From: UBA9980 sp964436235 | GTDB lineage: Bacteria > Muiribacteriota > UBA9980 | Length of the DNA: 55,734 nucleotides | Reading direction: 5' to 3' | Assembly (NCBI GenBank): GCA_964436235.1 | Contig: CAYTCW010000008.1 | Span: 1-55,734 of the forward strand | Shown here: in pieces, positions 40,526-47,024 of the stretch | How the letters are laid out: each line of letters starts with the position of its first letter | Position numbering within the stretch: the stretch's first letter is position 1 | Made by a program: the position numbers and the translations under genes | Notes under the pieces: model-generated | The model's database searches: none | Seen by the model: the letters and a program-made list of their open reading frames with translations, nothing else | Told to the model about the DNA's origin: nothing

Positions 40526-40569
40526 ATTTTAAACTATTCGTTTAAAAAAGTCAAGAGTTTTTAAACGAA
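40526..40569. promoter_or_regulatory. Early promoter and operator 1
   Basis: Minus-strand promoter TTGACT (40549-40554), 17 bases, TAAAAT (40526-40531). A perfect 12-bp inverted repeat TTCGTTTAAAAA / TTTTTAAACGAA (40537-40548 and 40558-40569) brackets the -35 box. It lies 11 bases before the CI-like start codon, so binding would shut the early promoter. Confidence 0.75.
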
Positions 40570-40580
40570 AAATTGAAATT

Positions 40581-40907
40581 ATGTTAAATTTTTCTGAAAT
40601 ACTCGAAAAGATAAAAGAAATCAAAGGATTCAAGAGTGATAGTGATATTGCCTTGGCTTTGAATATGTCACCGCAAGCTCTATTTAACTATAGAAAACGC
40701 GGCACCATTCCAGCAGAACAAATTTTAACGTTTTGTTTAAACGAGGATATTTCATCTGACTGGCTTCTTCTTGGCCGCGCCTCCACGCCGCCATCGCCCG
40801 CCGTTGACCGTATAACCCGCTGGCTTAAAGAGCACCCGGACGATGCCGAGGCTATCCTTAAGATCATCGAGGGCCGCGAAGCCATGGAGCGGTTGAAAAA
40901 GGGTTAA
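40581..40907 (+). CDS. CI-type repressor 1 (short, no protease domain)
   Basis: The 108-residue protein has a CI-type HTH: FSEILEKIKEIKGFKSDSDI, then ALALNMSPQALFNYRKRG, then AEQILTFCLNEDISSDWLLLGR. A short helical tail follows. Full CI proteins carry a LexA-like self-cleaving domain of another ~100 residues; it is absent here, so induction must work differently, for example through the antirepressor. There is no ribosome site before the ATG, so the mRNA may be leaderless. It is a paralogue of the genes at 44340 and 45286. Confidence 0.75.
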   Translation: MLNFSEILEKIKEIKGFKSDSDIALALNMSPQALFNYRKRGTIPAEQILTFCLNEDISSDWLLLGRASTPPSPAVDRITRWLKEHPDDAEAILKIIEGREAMERLKKG

Positions 40908-40939
40908 AGTTGTGATAGAATATAACTGAGGTGATAGTT

Positions 40940-41131
40940 ATGACGTTTGCATCCATCGTTGACGAGACCAGTAAATTGAAGCTTGACGATCTTGAAGTTC
41001 TCATCGACATTCTGAAGAACCGCGCCCGCGAGAAACGCCGCGAGCAGATTTACCGCGCCGCTCTTAAAGGCAGAGCCGATAGGAAAGCCGGTAAGAAGTT
41101 TAAGACGCTTGACGACCTGAAGAAGATATAA
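40940..41131 (+). CDS. Antitoxin of a RelBE-like pair
   Basis: The 63-residue acidic-then-basic protein (ATG 40940, GAGGTG eight bases upstream) starts TFASIVDETSKLKLDDLEVL and ends with a Lys-rich tail. Its stop overlaps the toxin start (ATAATG). It has no strong DNA-binding motif. Pairing with the downstream RelE-type gene makes an antitoxin role likely. Confidence 0.65.
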   Translation: MTFASIVDETSKLKLDDLEVLIDILKNRAREKRREQIYRAALKGRADRKAGKKFKTLDDLKKI

Positions 41132-41403
41132 TGCCGAAAATTTCTGCTTACGACTCATTTTCACGTTGCTTTAAGAAGTTTCTGGCTCAGCATCCGAACC
41201 TTAAAAAGAAGATTCTTGAAAGGCTCGAACTGCTCCGGGATAACCCTTATGCGCCCGCGCTTCGTTTTCATAAGTTGACCGGCCGCCTTGAAGATTTTTA
41301 CGCAATTACGATTGATTACGATACTCGAATAGTCATTGACCCTGATTTTGATAACGATACTTTTTATCTGGTTGATATAGGCTCTAATGACGAAGTTTAT
41401 TGA
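41131..41403 (+). CDS. RelE/YafQ-family mRNA interferase toxin
   Basis: The 90-residue protein has the family pattern: FKKFLAQHPNLKKKILERLE, then LRDNPYAPALRFHKLTGRLE, DFYAITIDYDTRIVI and a closing VDIGSNDEVY. Such toxins cut mRNA on the ribosome. The usual catalytic residues at the end (His in GxHDxVY) are replaced by Asn (GSNDEVY), so activity may be weak. It forms a two-gene unit with the upstream antitoxin. Confidence 0.75.
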   Translation: MPKISAYDSFSRCFKKFLAQHPNLKKKILERLELLRDNPYAPALRFHKLTGRLEDFYAITIDYDTRIVIDPDFDNDTFYLVDIGSNDEVY

Positions 41404-41409
41404 TTTCTG

Positions 41410-41811
41410 TTATTCTTCGTAATTTAATCCGTAATTGTTACGCAGCACATTTCGAGTGAATTCCCCGCCGATGACATCGCGGAGTGCGTATATAAGTTCC
41501 GGCGTTAATGTTGGAAGCGGCGGAGCCATTGAAGGAAATTCCTCGGCCTGATTTTCAAGATCTTCGAATGCTTTCTGGATTACTTCGCTTTCTTCTTGTT
41601 GATGATAAACTTCTTCATCGGCCTTAGTCAGGGCTAATTTTCCGTATTTTTCGAAAAACGGCGTCGGATCGTACATACCGGCCGGGCATTTGCCCGCCAC
41701 TTTTTCTTTTTGAACGGGTTTTATTTTGTGCTCCCAGGCGAAGTAATAAAGAGTTTTATATTTTTTCCCCGTTATTTTGCTGATCTCTTTTAAAGTCATT
41801 AATTCTTCCAT
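41410..41811 (-). CDS. HTH-containing hypothetical protein
   Basis: The 133-residue protein (ATG 41811, GGAAGGTG upstream) has a putative MerR-like HTH near its start (MTLKEISKITGKKYKTLYYF) and an acidic Glu/Pro-rich C-terminus. The frame is open back to 42015, but that part looks like out-of-frame translation of a smaller gene. It may be an early regulator in the minus-strand operon that also holds the XRE gene at 42538. Confidence 0.6.
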   Translation of the reverse strand: MEELMTLKEISKITGKKYKTLYYFAWEHKIKPVQKEKVAGKCPAGMYDPTPFFEKYGKLALTKADEEVYHQQEESEVIQKAFEDLENQAEEFPSMAPPLPTLTPELIYALRDVIGGEFTRNVLRNNYGLNYEE

Positions 41812-41834
41812 TAAATGTTCACCTTCCTTTTCGG

Positions 41835-41948
41835 TTATCCGATCCGTTTTGATATTTTCTTGAATGCGTCCACTAATTTCAGCTTGTCCCGGTCGATCAT
41901 CGCCTGTTCGATTACCTTCAACCACATTCCCATTTCTTCCCTGCTCAT
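41835..41948 (-). CDS. Very small helical ORF (37 aa)
   Basis: The ATG at 41948 follows AGGAGG by nine bases and ends at TAA 41835. The product MSREEMGMWLKVIEQAMIDR, then DKLKLVDAFKKISKRIG, is an amphipathic helix pair. It explains the region better than the long overlapping frame. Function unknown. Confidence 0.5.
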   Translation of the reverse strand: MSREEMGMWLKVIEQAMIDRDKLKLVDAFKKISKRIG

Positions 41949-42075
41949 TCTGTAATTCCTCCTTTTTGCGTTTGCCGATTTGTTTAAGATGATAAAGCCT
42001 GATGTTTAAACTCATGCGGGCGGCCTTCCTTTATTTGATTAATTTTGCTATTATTCGGGTTGGAAAAATAAATTT

Positions 42076-42303
42076 TTAAAGATGTCTGCCGCATTTTTCG
42101 CAGTATCGTAAATGATCTGCAGATATTTTTTTTTCTTCATCGTTAGCTTCATAACCGCAAGTCGAGCATTGATATTTCAATGGTACTTTTTTAGTTATAG
42201 GGCTTTCGAATTTTTCACCGCAGTATAAGCAATATCGCGGTATTTCGTTTGAATTATACATTAAATACGGGGCTGAACATTTACTACATATTAAATTACC
42301 CAT
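42076..42303 (-). CDS. Zinc-ribbon protein with three CxxC pairs
   Basis: A 75-residue protein with CSKC, CLYC, CSTC and CEKC, enough for two zinc ribbons. It is one of several small zinc-ribbon proteins in the 42-44 kb region. It lies directly after the XRE regulator. Function unknown. It may bind nucleic acid or act as an adaptor. Confidence 0.65.
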   Translation of the reverse strand: MGNLICSKCSAPYLMYNSNEIPRYCLYCGEKFESPITKKVPLKYQCSTCGYEANDEEKKISADHLRYCEKCGRHL

Positions 42304-42322
42304 TCCTATTCTCTCCTTTCGT

Positions 42323-42538
42323 TTAATGCTTCACCGTTGCCGTAGGTTCGTTTTCGCTTAACCATAAAAGGTCATAAGATACCTTGAGTGCTTTGGCTAT
42401 TCTTTCGCGGATTTCATAACCGGGCGCATGGCCGTTAACCACCGTGCTCAGGTGGTTCGGCGAGACGTTCGCCATTTTCGCCAGTTCGGCCATGCTGATG
42501 TTACGATCGATGAGAATTTTCTTAAGAATCTTGTTCAC
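42323..42538 (-). CDS. XRE-family HTH regulator
   Basis: The 71-residue protein is translated from GTG after GGAGGTGACCC. Its HTH is ISMAELAKMANVSPNHLSTV, then VNGHAPGYEIRERIAKALKV. It diverges from the plus-strand zinc-ribbon gene driven by the consensus promoter at 42640, so it may regulate that promoter as well as its own operon. Confidence 0.8.
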   Translation of the reverse strand: MNKILKKILIDRNISMAELAKMANVSPNHLSTVVNGHAPGYEIRERIAKALKVSYDLLWLSENEPTATVKH

Positions 42539-42639
42539 GGGTCACCTCCTTAAAGCGGGCCGCGCCGTATAACCTTTCGAAGCATGTTTCGCACTATGGC
42601 TACTGGATCTAATCGGTTATAAAGCGCGGCTTTATTTAT

Positions 42640-42668
42640 TTGACATTGCTATTTAATTGTGTTATAAT
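42640..42668 (+). promoter_or_regulatory. Consensus sigma-70 promoter
   Basis: Perfect TTGACA (42640-42645), 17 bases, TATAAT (42663-42668). It drives plus-strand transcription toward the attenuator at 42754 and the zinc-ribbon gene at 42805, and is likely active in the lysogen. Confidence 0.9.
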
Positions 42669-42753
42669 ATGTTTAATTATTGTTTTTCTTTTCTAAAAGC
42701 GTACTTTCTTTTTTTCACGACGTACATTTTTATTATTGGTAGTTTGCGATTGG

Positions 42754-42771
42754 CCCTCGTTGAGGGTTTTT
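42754..42771 (+). terminator. Attenuator-like terminator in the leader
   Basis: CCCTC-GTT-GAGGG hairpin followed by five T, about 85 bases after the promoter start and 34 bases before the zinc-ribbon gene. It would yield a short RNA of about 95 nt or attenuate the gene. Confidence 0.6.
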
Positions 42772-42804
42772 CGCGTTTTTATTTTAATTAAAGGTGATGA
42801 AAGT

Positions 42805-43041
42805 ATGAGTAAAAAAGGGTTAAAACAATATTCTTTTTGTCTGGAATGCGGACAAAGCTATTATCTGGTTGATTATGACGCTAAATTTTGCGGTTCTTGC
42901 GGTAAATCACTTTCTACTCATTGCCCGAATCAAAAATGTGGCCGTGAAATTATTGTACCTGACAAGCATTGTGTTTATTGTGGCTATAGAATGATTAAAG
43001 ATACAGCAAAATGTACGACGTTTAGAGCCGATTTCGTTTAA
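42805..43041 (+). CDS. Double zinc-ribbon small protein 1
   Basis: The 78-residue protein (ATG 42805, AAGGTGATGAAAGT before it) has CLECGQSYYLVDYDAKFCGSCG, then CPNQKCG and CVYCGYRM. It is a close paralogue of the gene at 43713: shared order C..C...Y.LD or VD..(A/Q)..KFCG.CGK.LS..CP...CG....P.H.YC..CG. Driven by the strong promoter at 42640. Function unknown. Confidence 0.75.
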   Translation: MSKKGLKQYSFCLECGQSYYLVDYDAKFCGSCGKSLSTHCPNQKCGREIIVPDKHCVYCGYRMIKDTAKCTTFRADFV

Positions 43042-43042
43042 G

Positions 43043-43288
43043 TTATGTTTTTAATTCTAAATCGCATAAACTGATGTAGGGTTCTTTTGCAATTATTGCG
43101 TCGCGAAGTTTAAAAGCTGCCGATTTTAAATTTTCGGCTGAAGGAAATATAACTATATGAGTTTCTTTGCCGTCGTTAATTAACATTCTATATTGCGGTT
43201 CGGAATCAGCTTTTAAACATTCGCAATTAATTGAAATCATTTTAGCGATAGTGGCTCGACCATTGTGATCGTTGAATGAAATATACAT
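43043..43288 (-). CDS. Small hypothetical protein (81 aa)
   Basis: The ATG at 43288 has AGGAGG seven bases upstream. The protein (MYISFNDHNGRATIAKMISI, then RMLINDGKETHIVIFPSAEN) looks beta-rich with a C-terminal helix. Its second half resembles the next gene upstream (FPSAENLKSAAFKLRDAI versus FANSELAQKAFVKIAEFL). Function unknown. Confidence 0.6.
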   Translation of the reverse strand: MYISFNDHNGRATIAKMISINCECLKADSEPQYRMLINDGKETHIVIFPSAENLKSAAFKLRDAIIAKEPYISLCDLELKT

Positions 43289-43316
43289 AAAAAAACCTCC
43301 TTGGTGTGGGAAGAAG

Positions 43317-43574
43317 TTACTCGATCCGGTCGAGGTCAAGAAGAGCTGAAGAAAAACGATAACCCATTATTTGCGGGCCGGACGTGGCCGAAAAACCAGA
43401 ATAAGAAAGAAACTCGGCAATTTTAACGAAGGCCTTTTGAGCAAGTTCGCTGTTGGCGAAGTCTAAAGAGTAGGTATCTTTGCTCGTAGAAAGCATAATG
43501 CTTGATTTGTCGATCCAAAACTGATAGATGTTGTTAACGTTGAAAATGGTTTCTTTAAATTTGATAAATTTCAT
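43317..43574 (-). CDS. Small hypothetical protein (85 aa)
   Basis: The ATG at 43574 has AGGAGGTAACC upstream. The sequence starts MKFIKFKETIFNVNNIYQFW, like many small PH-like phage proteins that begin with 'KF..FN..NI..I'. It starts 25 bases after a tRNA-like element on the same strand. Function unknown. Confidence 0.6.
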   Translation of the reverse strand: MKFIKFKETIFNVNNIYQFWIDKSSIMLSTSKDTYSLDFANSELAQKAFVKIAEFLSYSGFSATSGPQIMGYRFSSALLDLDRIE

Positions 43575-43599
43575 GGTTACCTCCTGTATTGAATTTAAG

Positions 43600-43680
43600 G
43601 GCGAACGGCCGGATTCGAACCAGCATGTCGTCGGAGTGGTATTCCTTCGTGTTGGCTCTACCGATTGAGCTACGTTCGCC
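43600..43680 (-). tRNA. tRNA-like element 2, His-type acceptor, no normal anticodon arm
   Basis: Minus strand, 81 nt. The 8-bp acceptor is GGCGAACG/CGTTCGCC (7 bp plus a G-1:C73-type pair). D-arm GCTC..GAGC with TA at positions 8-9. T-arm GCTGG-TTCGAAT-CCGGC. Between the D-arm and T-arm lie 30 bases instead of ~22, and no 5-bp stem with a 7-base loop forms. The best helix (CGAAG/CTCCG) has a mismatch and an 8-base loop. CCA is not encoded. A real but divergent or decayed phage tRNA, or a tRNA mimic. Confidence 0.5.
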
Positions 43681-43712
43681 GGGGTTAAATTATTAAGAAA
43701 GAAGGGATATTA

Positions 43713-43946
43713 ATGGTAAGTGCTGTAGATTTCGCACAAAATCATAAAAATTCTGAAGATATTAAACTTGCGATATGTCCGAGTTGTGATAAAGGTGTTT
43801 ATCCGTTAGATTCTCAATACAAATTTTGTGGCTATTGCGGAAAAGAATTATCATTAAAATGCCCTAAAGAAACTTGCGGTCAACCTCATTATAATCCCAA
43901 ACACTATTATTGTGTAAATTGTGGCACGAAGGTTAGAGCAATTTAG
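43713..43946 (+). CDS. Double zinc-ribbon small protein 2
   Basis: The 77-residue paralogue of the gene at 42805 has CPSCDKGVYPLDSQYKFCGYCG, then CPKETCGQPHYNPKHYYCVNCG. AAGGGATATTA lies before the ATG. No promoter is evident in the ~30 bases upstream, which hold the tRNA-like element on the other strand. Function unknown. Confidence 0.7.
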   Translation: MVSAVDFAQNHKNSEDIKLAICPSCDKGVYPLDSQYKFCGYCGKELSLKCPKETCGQPHYNPKHYYCVNCGTKVRAI

Positions 43947-43979
43947 GCTAACGGAACCTGGTCAAACCAAACGTAATTT

Positions 43980-44147
43980 TTAAACATCGAGAGGAAGGCC
44001 GCAATCGCAGTTCTTTTTTTCACTGTTAGTAATCGTCAGCCGTTCATATGTCCTGCCGCAATGTTTGCATTTGATTTGCGTTTGAACGCGAATATAAAAA
44101 GTTAAAGTTTGTAAAAACTCGGTAAGGGCTTTTAAAAACGCGTGCAT
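43980..44147 (-). CDS. Small zinc-ribbon protein (55 aa)
   Basis: The ATG at 44147 follows GGAGGTGAATC. The product has a helical start and CKHCGRTY...CDCGLPLDV, a single zinc ribbon. It is the first gene downstream of minus-strand promoter 2 (44274-44302), so it is presumably controlled by CI-type repressor 2. Confidence 0.65.
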   Translation of the reverse strand: MHAFLKALTEFLQTLTFYIRVQTQIKCKHCGRTYERLTITNSEKKNCDCGLPLDV

Positions 44148-44273
44148 GATTCACCTCCTTCGTTTGGTGGTGGTTGTTATTGAAAGTATTTAGTTTTCAA
44201 AGGTCGCAAAGTGCGGCTGGGGTTAATCGGTTTTTGATTAAGTTAGTTGTTAATTCGTGAAGCTCTTATGTTT

Positions 44274-44327
44274 ATTATAACAAGTTTATGGAATAAAGTC
44301 AATACTTTTTGAAATAATTTAAAAAGT
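44274..44327. promoter_or_regulatory. Divergent promoter and operator 2
   Basis: Minus-strand promoter TTGACT (44297-44302), 17 bases, TATAAT (44274-44279). Inverted repeat ACTTTTT / AAAAAGT (44304-44310 and 44321-44327) lies between the -35 box and the repressor 2 start at 44340. Confidence 0.7.
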
Positions 44328-44339
44328 TTTAGGAATATT

Positions 44340-44615
44340 ATGCGCAAAATCATTGAAATAATTGAGATTTTGAGAGAAAACAAATCTTTAAAATCTGAAA
44401 CACAAGTTGCAAAAATATTGGGCATGACTCAGCAGGCGTTAGCGCATCATAAGTTAAGAGGTTCTTATCCTTATGAGCAATTAGCCGCTTTCTGCGAGCG
44501 GGAGGGCGTTTCGCTGGACTGGCTCCTACTCGGCCGCGAGCCAGAGAAGCCCGCCGCCGAATCCGACCTCGAGCGCCGGATCACGGAGCTTGAAAAAATA
44601 ATTAAAAAGAAGTAG
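44340..44615 (+). CDS. CI-type repressor 2 (short)
   Basis: The 91-residue protein contains the CI-type HTH SETQVAKILGMTQQALAHHK then LRGSYPYEQLAAFCEREGVS and the LDWLLLGR signature, plus a short coiled tail (LERRITELEKIIKKK). No ribosome site precedes the ATG. It is very similar to repressor 3 (45286) and more distantly to repressor 1 (40581). It lies upstream of the HicAB pair and divergent from promoter 2. It lacks a self-cleavage domain. Confidence 0.75.
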   Translation: MRKIIEIIEILRENKSLKSETQVAKILGMTQQALAHHKLRGSYPYEQLAAFCEREGVSLDWLLLGREPEKPAAESDLERRITELEKIIKKK

Positions 44616-44638
44616 AATAATAATAAAGAGGCTTAATA

Positions 44639-44836
44639 ATGCCGAGAAAAATTAGAGAGTTAATAACCGATCTGGAACGGGCCGGTTTCGTAAACCACGG
44701 CGGGAAAGGCAGCCACCGTAAATTTGTTTATCAAAAAACAAAAACGATTGTAATTATTTCAGGAAATAACGGTGACGATGCTAAAATATATCAAGAGAAA
44801 AAAGTTAAAGAGGCTATTGAGGAGGCAACTAAATGA
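44639..44836 (+). CDS. hicA: HicA toxin
   Basis: The 65-residue protein has the HicA dsRBD-like fold: MPRKIRELITDLERAGFV, then GGKGSHRKF with catalytic His26, and IIVISGNNGDDAKIYQ. It cleaves mRNA. It overlaps hicB by four bases (ATGA). Confidence 0.85.
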   Translation: MPRKIRELITDLERAGFVNHGGKGSHRKFVYQKTKTIVIISGNNGDDAKIYQEKKVKEAIEEATK

Positions 44837-45072
44837 AATTGTGCGACAAATATATTAAAATAGTCGAATGGTCCGACGAAGACAACTGTTATATAGGCAC
44901 ATGCCCTGAGCTGTTTTACGGCGGCTGTCACGGCGACGATCCTAAAGCTGTTTTCGCCGAGCTGTGCGAAATTATCGAAGAAGTCGCTGAAATTTATGAA
45001 AAAAACGGCAATCTGCTTCCAAAGCCCATGACCAGCGATAACATAATTAATATTCTGAAAAAGGCCGCCTGA
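44833..45072 (+). CDS. hicB: HicB antitoxin
   Basis: The 79-residue protein has a degenerate RNase H-like fold: YIKIVEWSDEDNCYIGTCPE, then GCHGDDPKAVFAELCEIIEE. There is no C-terminal HTH, so it probably relies on the neighbouring repressor for transcription control. It completes the HicAB pair. Confidence 0.8.
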   Translation: MKLCDKYIKIVEWSDEDNCYIGTCPELFYGGCHGDDPKAVFAELCEIIEEVAEIYEKNGNLLPKPMTSDNIINILKKAA

Positions 45073-45109
45073 GAAGTATTGCACAATGGCCTCGCGTAAT
45101 TTATAACAT

Positions 45110-45135
45110 AGACCTGATTTAAAAGGGATTAAGAC
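45110..45135. repeat. Solitary copy of the CRISPR-like repeat
   Basis: 26 bp beginning AGACCTGATTTAAAAGG and ending GATTAAGAC. It differs by one base from copy 2 of the unit at 16736-16761. It lies in a 200-bp non-coding gap between hicB and repressor 3. On the plus strand a TATAAC box with a TTGCAC 17 bases upstream ends two bases before it. On the minus strand promoter 3 reads toward it from 90 bases away. No second repeat or recognisable spacer follows. Confidence 0.6.
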
Positions 45136-45220
45136 ATATTAAGTTGTCAACGAAACGCAACGGCTGTGCTATGGCTAAAGCGTGTTAAGTAGTTTAACGG
45201 GTTGTTAAGTTGTTAATTTT

Positions 45221-45264
45221 ATTGTAACAAATTTTCGTCTATAAGTCAAGACAAAAAGTTGTTA
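45221..45264. promoter_or_regulatory. Divergent promoter and operator 3
   Basis: Minus-strand promoter TTGACT (45244-45249), 17 bases, TACAAT (45221-45226). A long inverted repeat TAACAAATTTTCGTCT / AGACAAAAAGTTGTTA (14 of 16 positions pair; 45225-45240 and 45249-45264) encloses it. The only features downstream on the minus strand within 150 bases are the solitary repeat and hicB antisense. Confidence 0.7.
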
Positions 45265-45285
45265 TTTTTAAAAATATTTTTATTT

Positions 45286-45558
45286 ATGCGTAAAATAGTT
45301 GAAATCATTGAGATAATAAGACAACATAAAAATTTAAAAAGCGAAGCGCAAGTCGCGGCGGCTATTAACATGAGCCAGCAAGCGTTAAACAAGCATAAAA
45401 TTCGCGGTAGCTATCCCTATGACCAGTTAATAGCCTTTTGCGAAGACGAAAGTTTATCATTCGATTGGCTCGTAATTGGCCGTGAACCGGCCGATAAAGA
45501 AAAAGAGATCGACGAGCTGCGGAAGCTTTTAAAGTCGGTCGAGAAAAAATTGAAATAG
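45286..45558 (+). CDS. CI-type repressor 3 (short)
   Basis: The 90-residue protein (ATG 45286, no ribosome site) contains SEAQVAAAINMSQQALNKHK, then IRGSYPYDQLIAFCEDESLS, then FDWLVIGRE, and a coiled tail. About half of its residues match repressor 2 in order. It is divergent from promoter 3 and may control that promoter, and with it the solitary repeat RNA. Confidence 0.75.
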   Translation: MRKIVEIIEIIRQHKNLKSEAQVAAAINMSQQALNKHKIRGSYPYDQLIAFCEDESLSFDWLVIGREPADKEKEIDELRKLLKSVEKKLK

Positions 45559-45571
45559 TAATGGAGTAAAA

Positions 45572-46246
45572 ATGCTGAAGTGGTTAACGATATTGCTTTC
45601 GGCCATTTTCTTAATATTTGGTCCTGCATGCGCCGCGGCTGAAATAGATAGCAAACTTTCGAAAGTTGAAAAATATTTTTTTAATTATGGTATAGATCTG
45701 TCAAAACTAACAACCGAAGAGGTTAAGACCTTATTTGAAGTACCAAAACAGTTCGGCAAAGCCGAAACCGGCGAACTTAATATTAATGACGCAAAGCAAT
45801 TCGAAGCCAATCTCAACGCTCTTCACGAATATCTATCTAAAGGATCTAAAATAGAATTTCATTTTAAAGAATTGGAATTCAATTCCTGGTTAAATTATAG
45901 AGGGTTAATATTAATCGATAAACAAAAAGAAATTAAATATATAAAATTTGAATTTGAACCGTCGGTAATAAAAATGTTGATCGCACTTAAAATCAGGGAT
46001 ATTAATGTTTATTGCTTGTTGGTGGCCAGTCCTCAAATAAATAGCGAAACCGAAACATTAGATTTAAACTGTAAATATTACATTGGAAATTATGAAATTT
46101 CTAATAGCGACGGTCTTTTTTATAAACTCTTAAATTATCAATCAAAAATTTCTTTGAATAATTTGAAATTCGGCAATAACGCTTTTCAATTATTGAAAAT
46201 GGCAATGTTAAAAGAAAAACTTGTAATAGAAATTAAAGAAAAATAA
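45572..46246 (+). CDS. Secreted hypothetical protein
   Basis: The 224-residue protein begins MLKWLTILLSAIFLIFGPAC then AAAE, a Sec signal peptide with probable cleavage at AAA-E. The mature part is AT-rich in codon use and beta-rich (IEFHFKELEFNSWLNYRGLI, IKYIKFEFEPSVIKMLIALK). No family is recognised. Being transcribed with the repressor gene it may be a lysogenic-conversion or superinfection-exclusion protein; this is inference. Confidence 0.55.
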   Translation: MLKWLTILLSAIFLIFGPACAAAEIDSKLSKVEKYFFNYGIDLSKLTTEEVKTLFEVPKQFGKAETGELNINDAKQFEANLNALHEYLSKGSKIEFHFKELEFNSWLNYRGLILIDKQKEIKYIKFEFEPSVIKMLIALKIRDINVYCLLVASPQINSETETLDLNCKYYIGNYEISNSDGLFYKLLNYQSKISLNNLKFGNNAFQLLKMAMLKEKLVIEIKEK

Positions 46247-46256
46247 CGGAGGAACC

Positions 46257-46694
46257 ATGTTAAAACGTTTATTAATAATAGTTTTGGGTGTATTTTTATT
46301 TATAGGAACCGCATCGGCGGCAGAAACTCAAGAAGTAAATACCGTTTTACCGATTACGACAGAAATTGAATTATACGACGTAAAGGCCATAATGAGTAAA
46401 GGTTCATACAGCACACCAACGCCGGGCGTAAGTTTTAAACTTAAAAATAACGGAAAAGATACAATAGAAGACGTTGAAGTGGTAATATTTTTTAAAGACA
46501 AAGACGGCAAAATAATTCACGAAGAAAGCTATAATCCGCTAAGAAAAATCTTTACAACTCCGCAAAAACTTTTAAAGCCTGGATATATATGGCAAATCGA
46601 AAGAGAAAAGTTTTACCTGGCGCCGAGCGTACCTACCGAATGGAAAGAAGGCGCAGTAGAGGGAAAAATAATAAACATAGTCAAGAAAAAATAA
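46257..46694 (+). CDS. Secreted FxLYD-like domain protein
   Basis: The 145-residue protein has a Sec signal peptide (LLIIVLGVFLFIGTASAAE). A beta-sandwich domain follows, with VSFKLKNNGKDTIEDVEVVI then FFKDKDGKIIHEE, resembling FxLYD/DUF3426-type domains. GGAGG lies before the ATG. It follows another secreted protein gene by 10 bases, so both probably act in the periplasm or on the surface of the lysogen. Confidence 0.6.
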   Translation: MLKRLLIIVLGVFLFIGTASAAETQEVNTVLPITTEIELYDVKAIMSKGSYSTPTPGVSFKLKNNGKDTIEDVEVVIFFKDKDGKIIHEESYNPLRKIFTTPQKLLKPGYIWQIEREKFYLAPSVPTEWKEGAVEGKIINIVKKK

Positions 46695-46757
46695 AACAGG
46701 CACGGAGGCGCAAGTTAAATATGCTTTTTACACATTGCAATCAAACCGAGAACGGGC

Positions 46758-46787
46758 TTGACATTTTCAAGTTAGTTGTGCTATAAT
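46758..46787 (+). promoter_or_regulatory. Sigma-70 promoter
   Basis: TTGACA (46758-46763), 18 bases, TATAAT (46782-46787), 30 bases before the gene at 46818. Confidence 0.8.
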
Positions 46788-46817
46788 GTTAATGAAAATA
46801 AAGACGAGGAGGCCATT

Positions 46818-47024
46818 ATGACGCATACAAGAACTTTTTATTTATTTAACGAGCCTTCTTTTTTCAGTGGAATGTCTCGCACCATGGATATTGGCGGAAC
46901 CTTTAATTCTTATAATAATTCTAAAACACCTGAAGAAGCAGATATACGCGCCTTACAACTCGATTGGCTCTGCGTAGGCGACGATCTCGTTTATGCCATC
47001 AATAAAGGTAAAGAATCGGAATGA
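46818..47024 (+). CDS. Small hypothetical protein (68 aa)
   Basis: The ATG at 46818 has GAGGAGG upstream and the consensus-type promoter at 46758. The protein (MTHTRTFYLFNEPSFFSGMS, then RALQLDWLCVGDDLVYAINK) has no known motif. It overlaps the DUF2335 gene by four bases, so the two are co-translated. Confidence 0.6.
   Translation: MTHTRTFYLFNEPSFFSGMSRTMDIGGTFNSYNNSKTPEEADIRALQLDWLCVGDDLVYAINKGKESE

Noticed and set aside
41410..42015. A 201-residue frame covering 41410-42015
   Set aside because: Its first third looks like out-of-frame translation of a 37-codon gene with its own AGGAGG site; the start at 41811 fits better.
45192..45204. TTTAACGGGTT resembling the att core at 55361
   Set aside because: Only 11 bases match and no T-arm follows; likely chance in AT-rich sequence.
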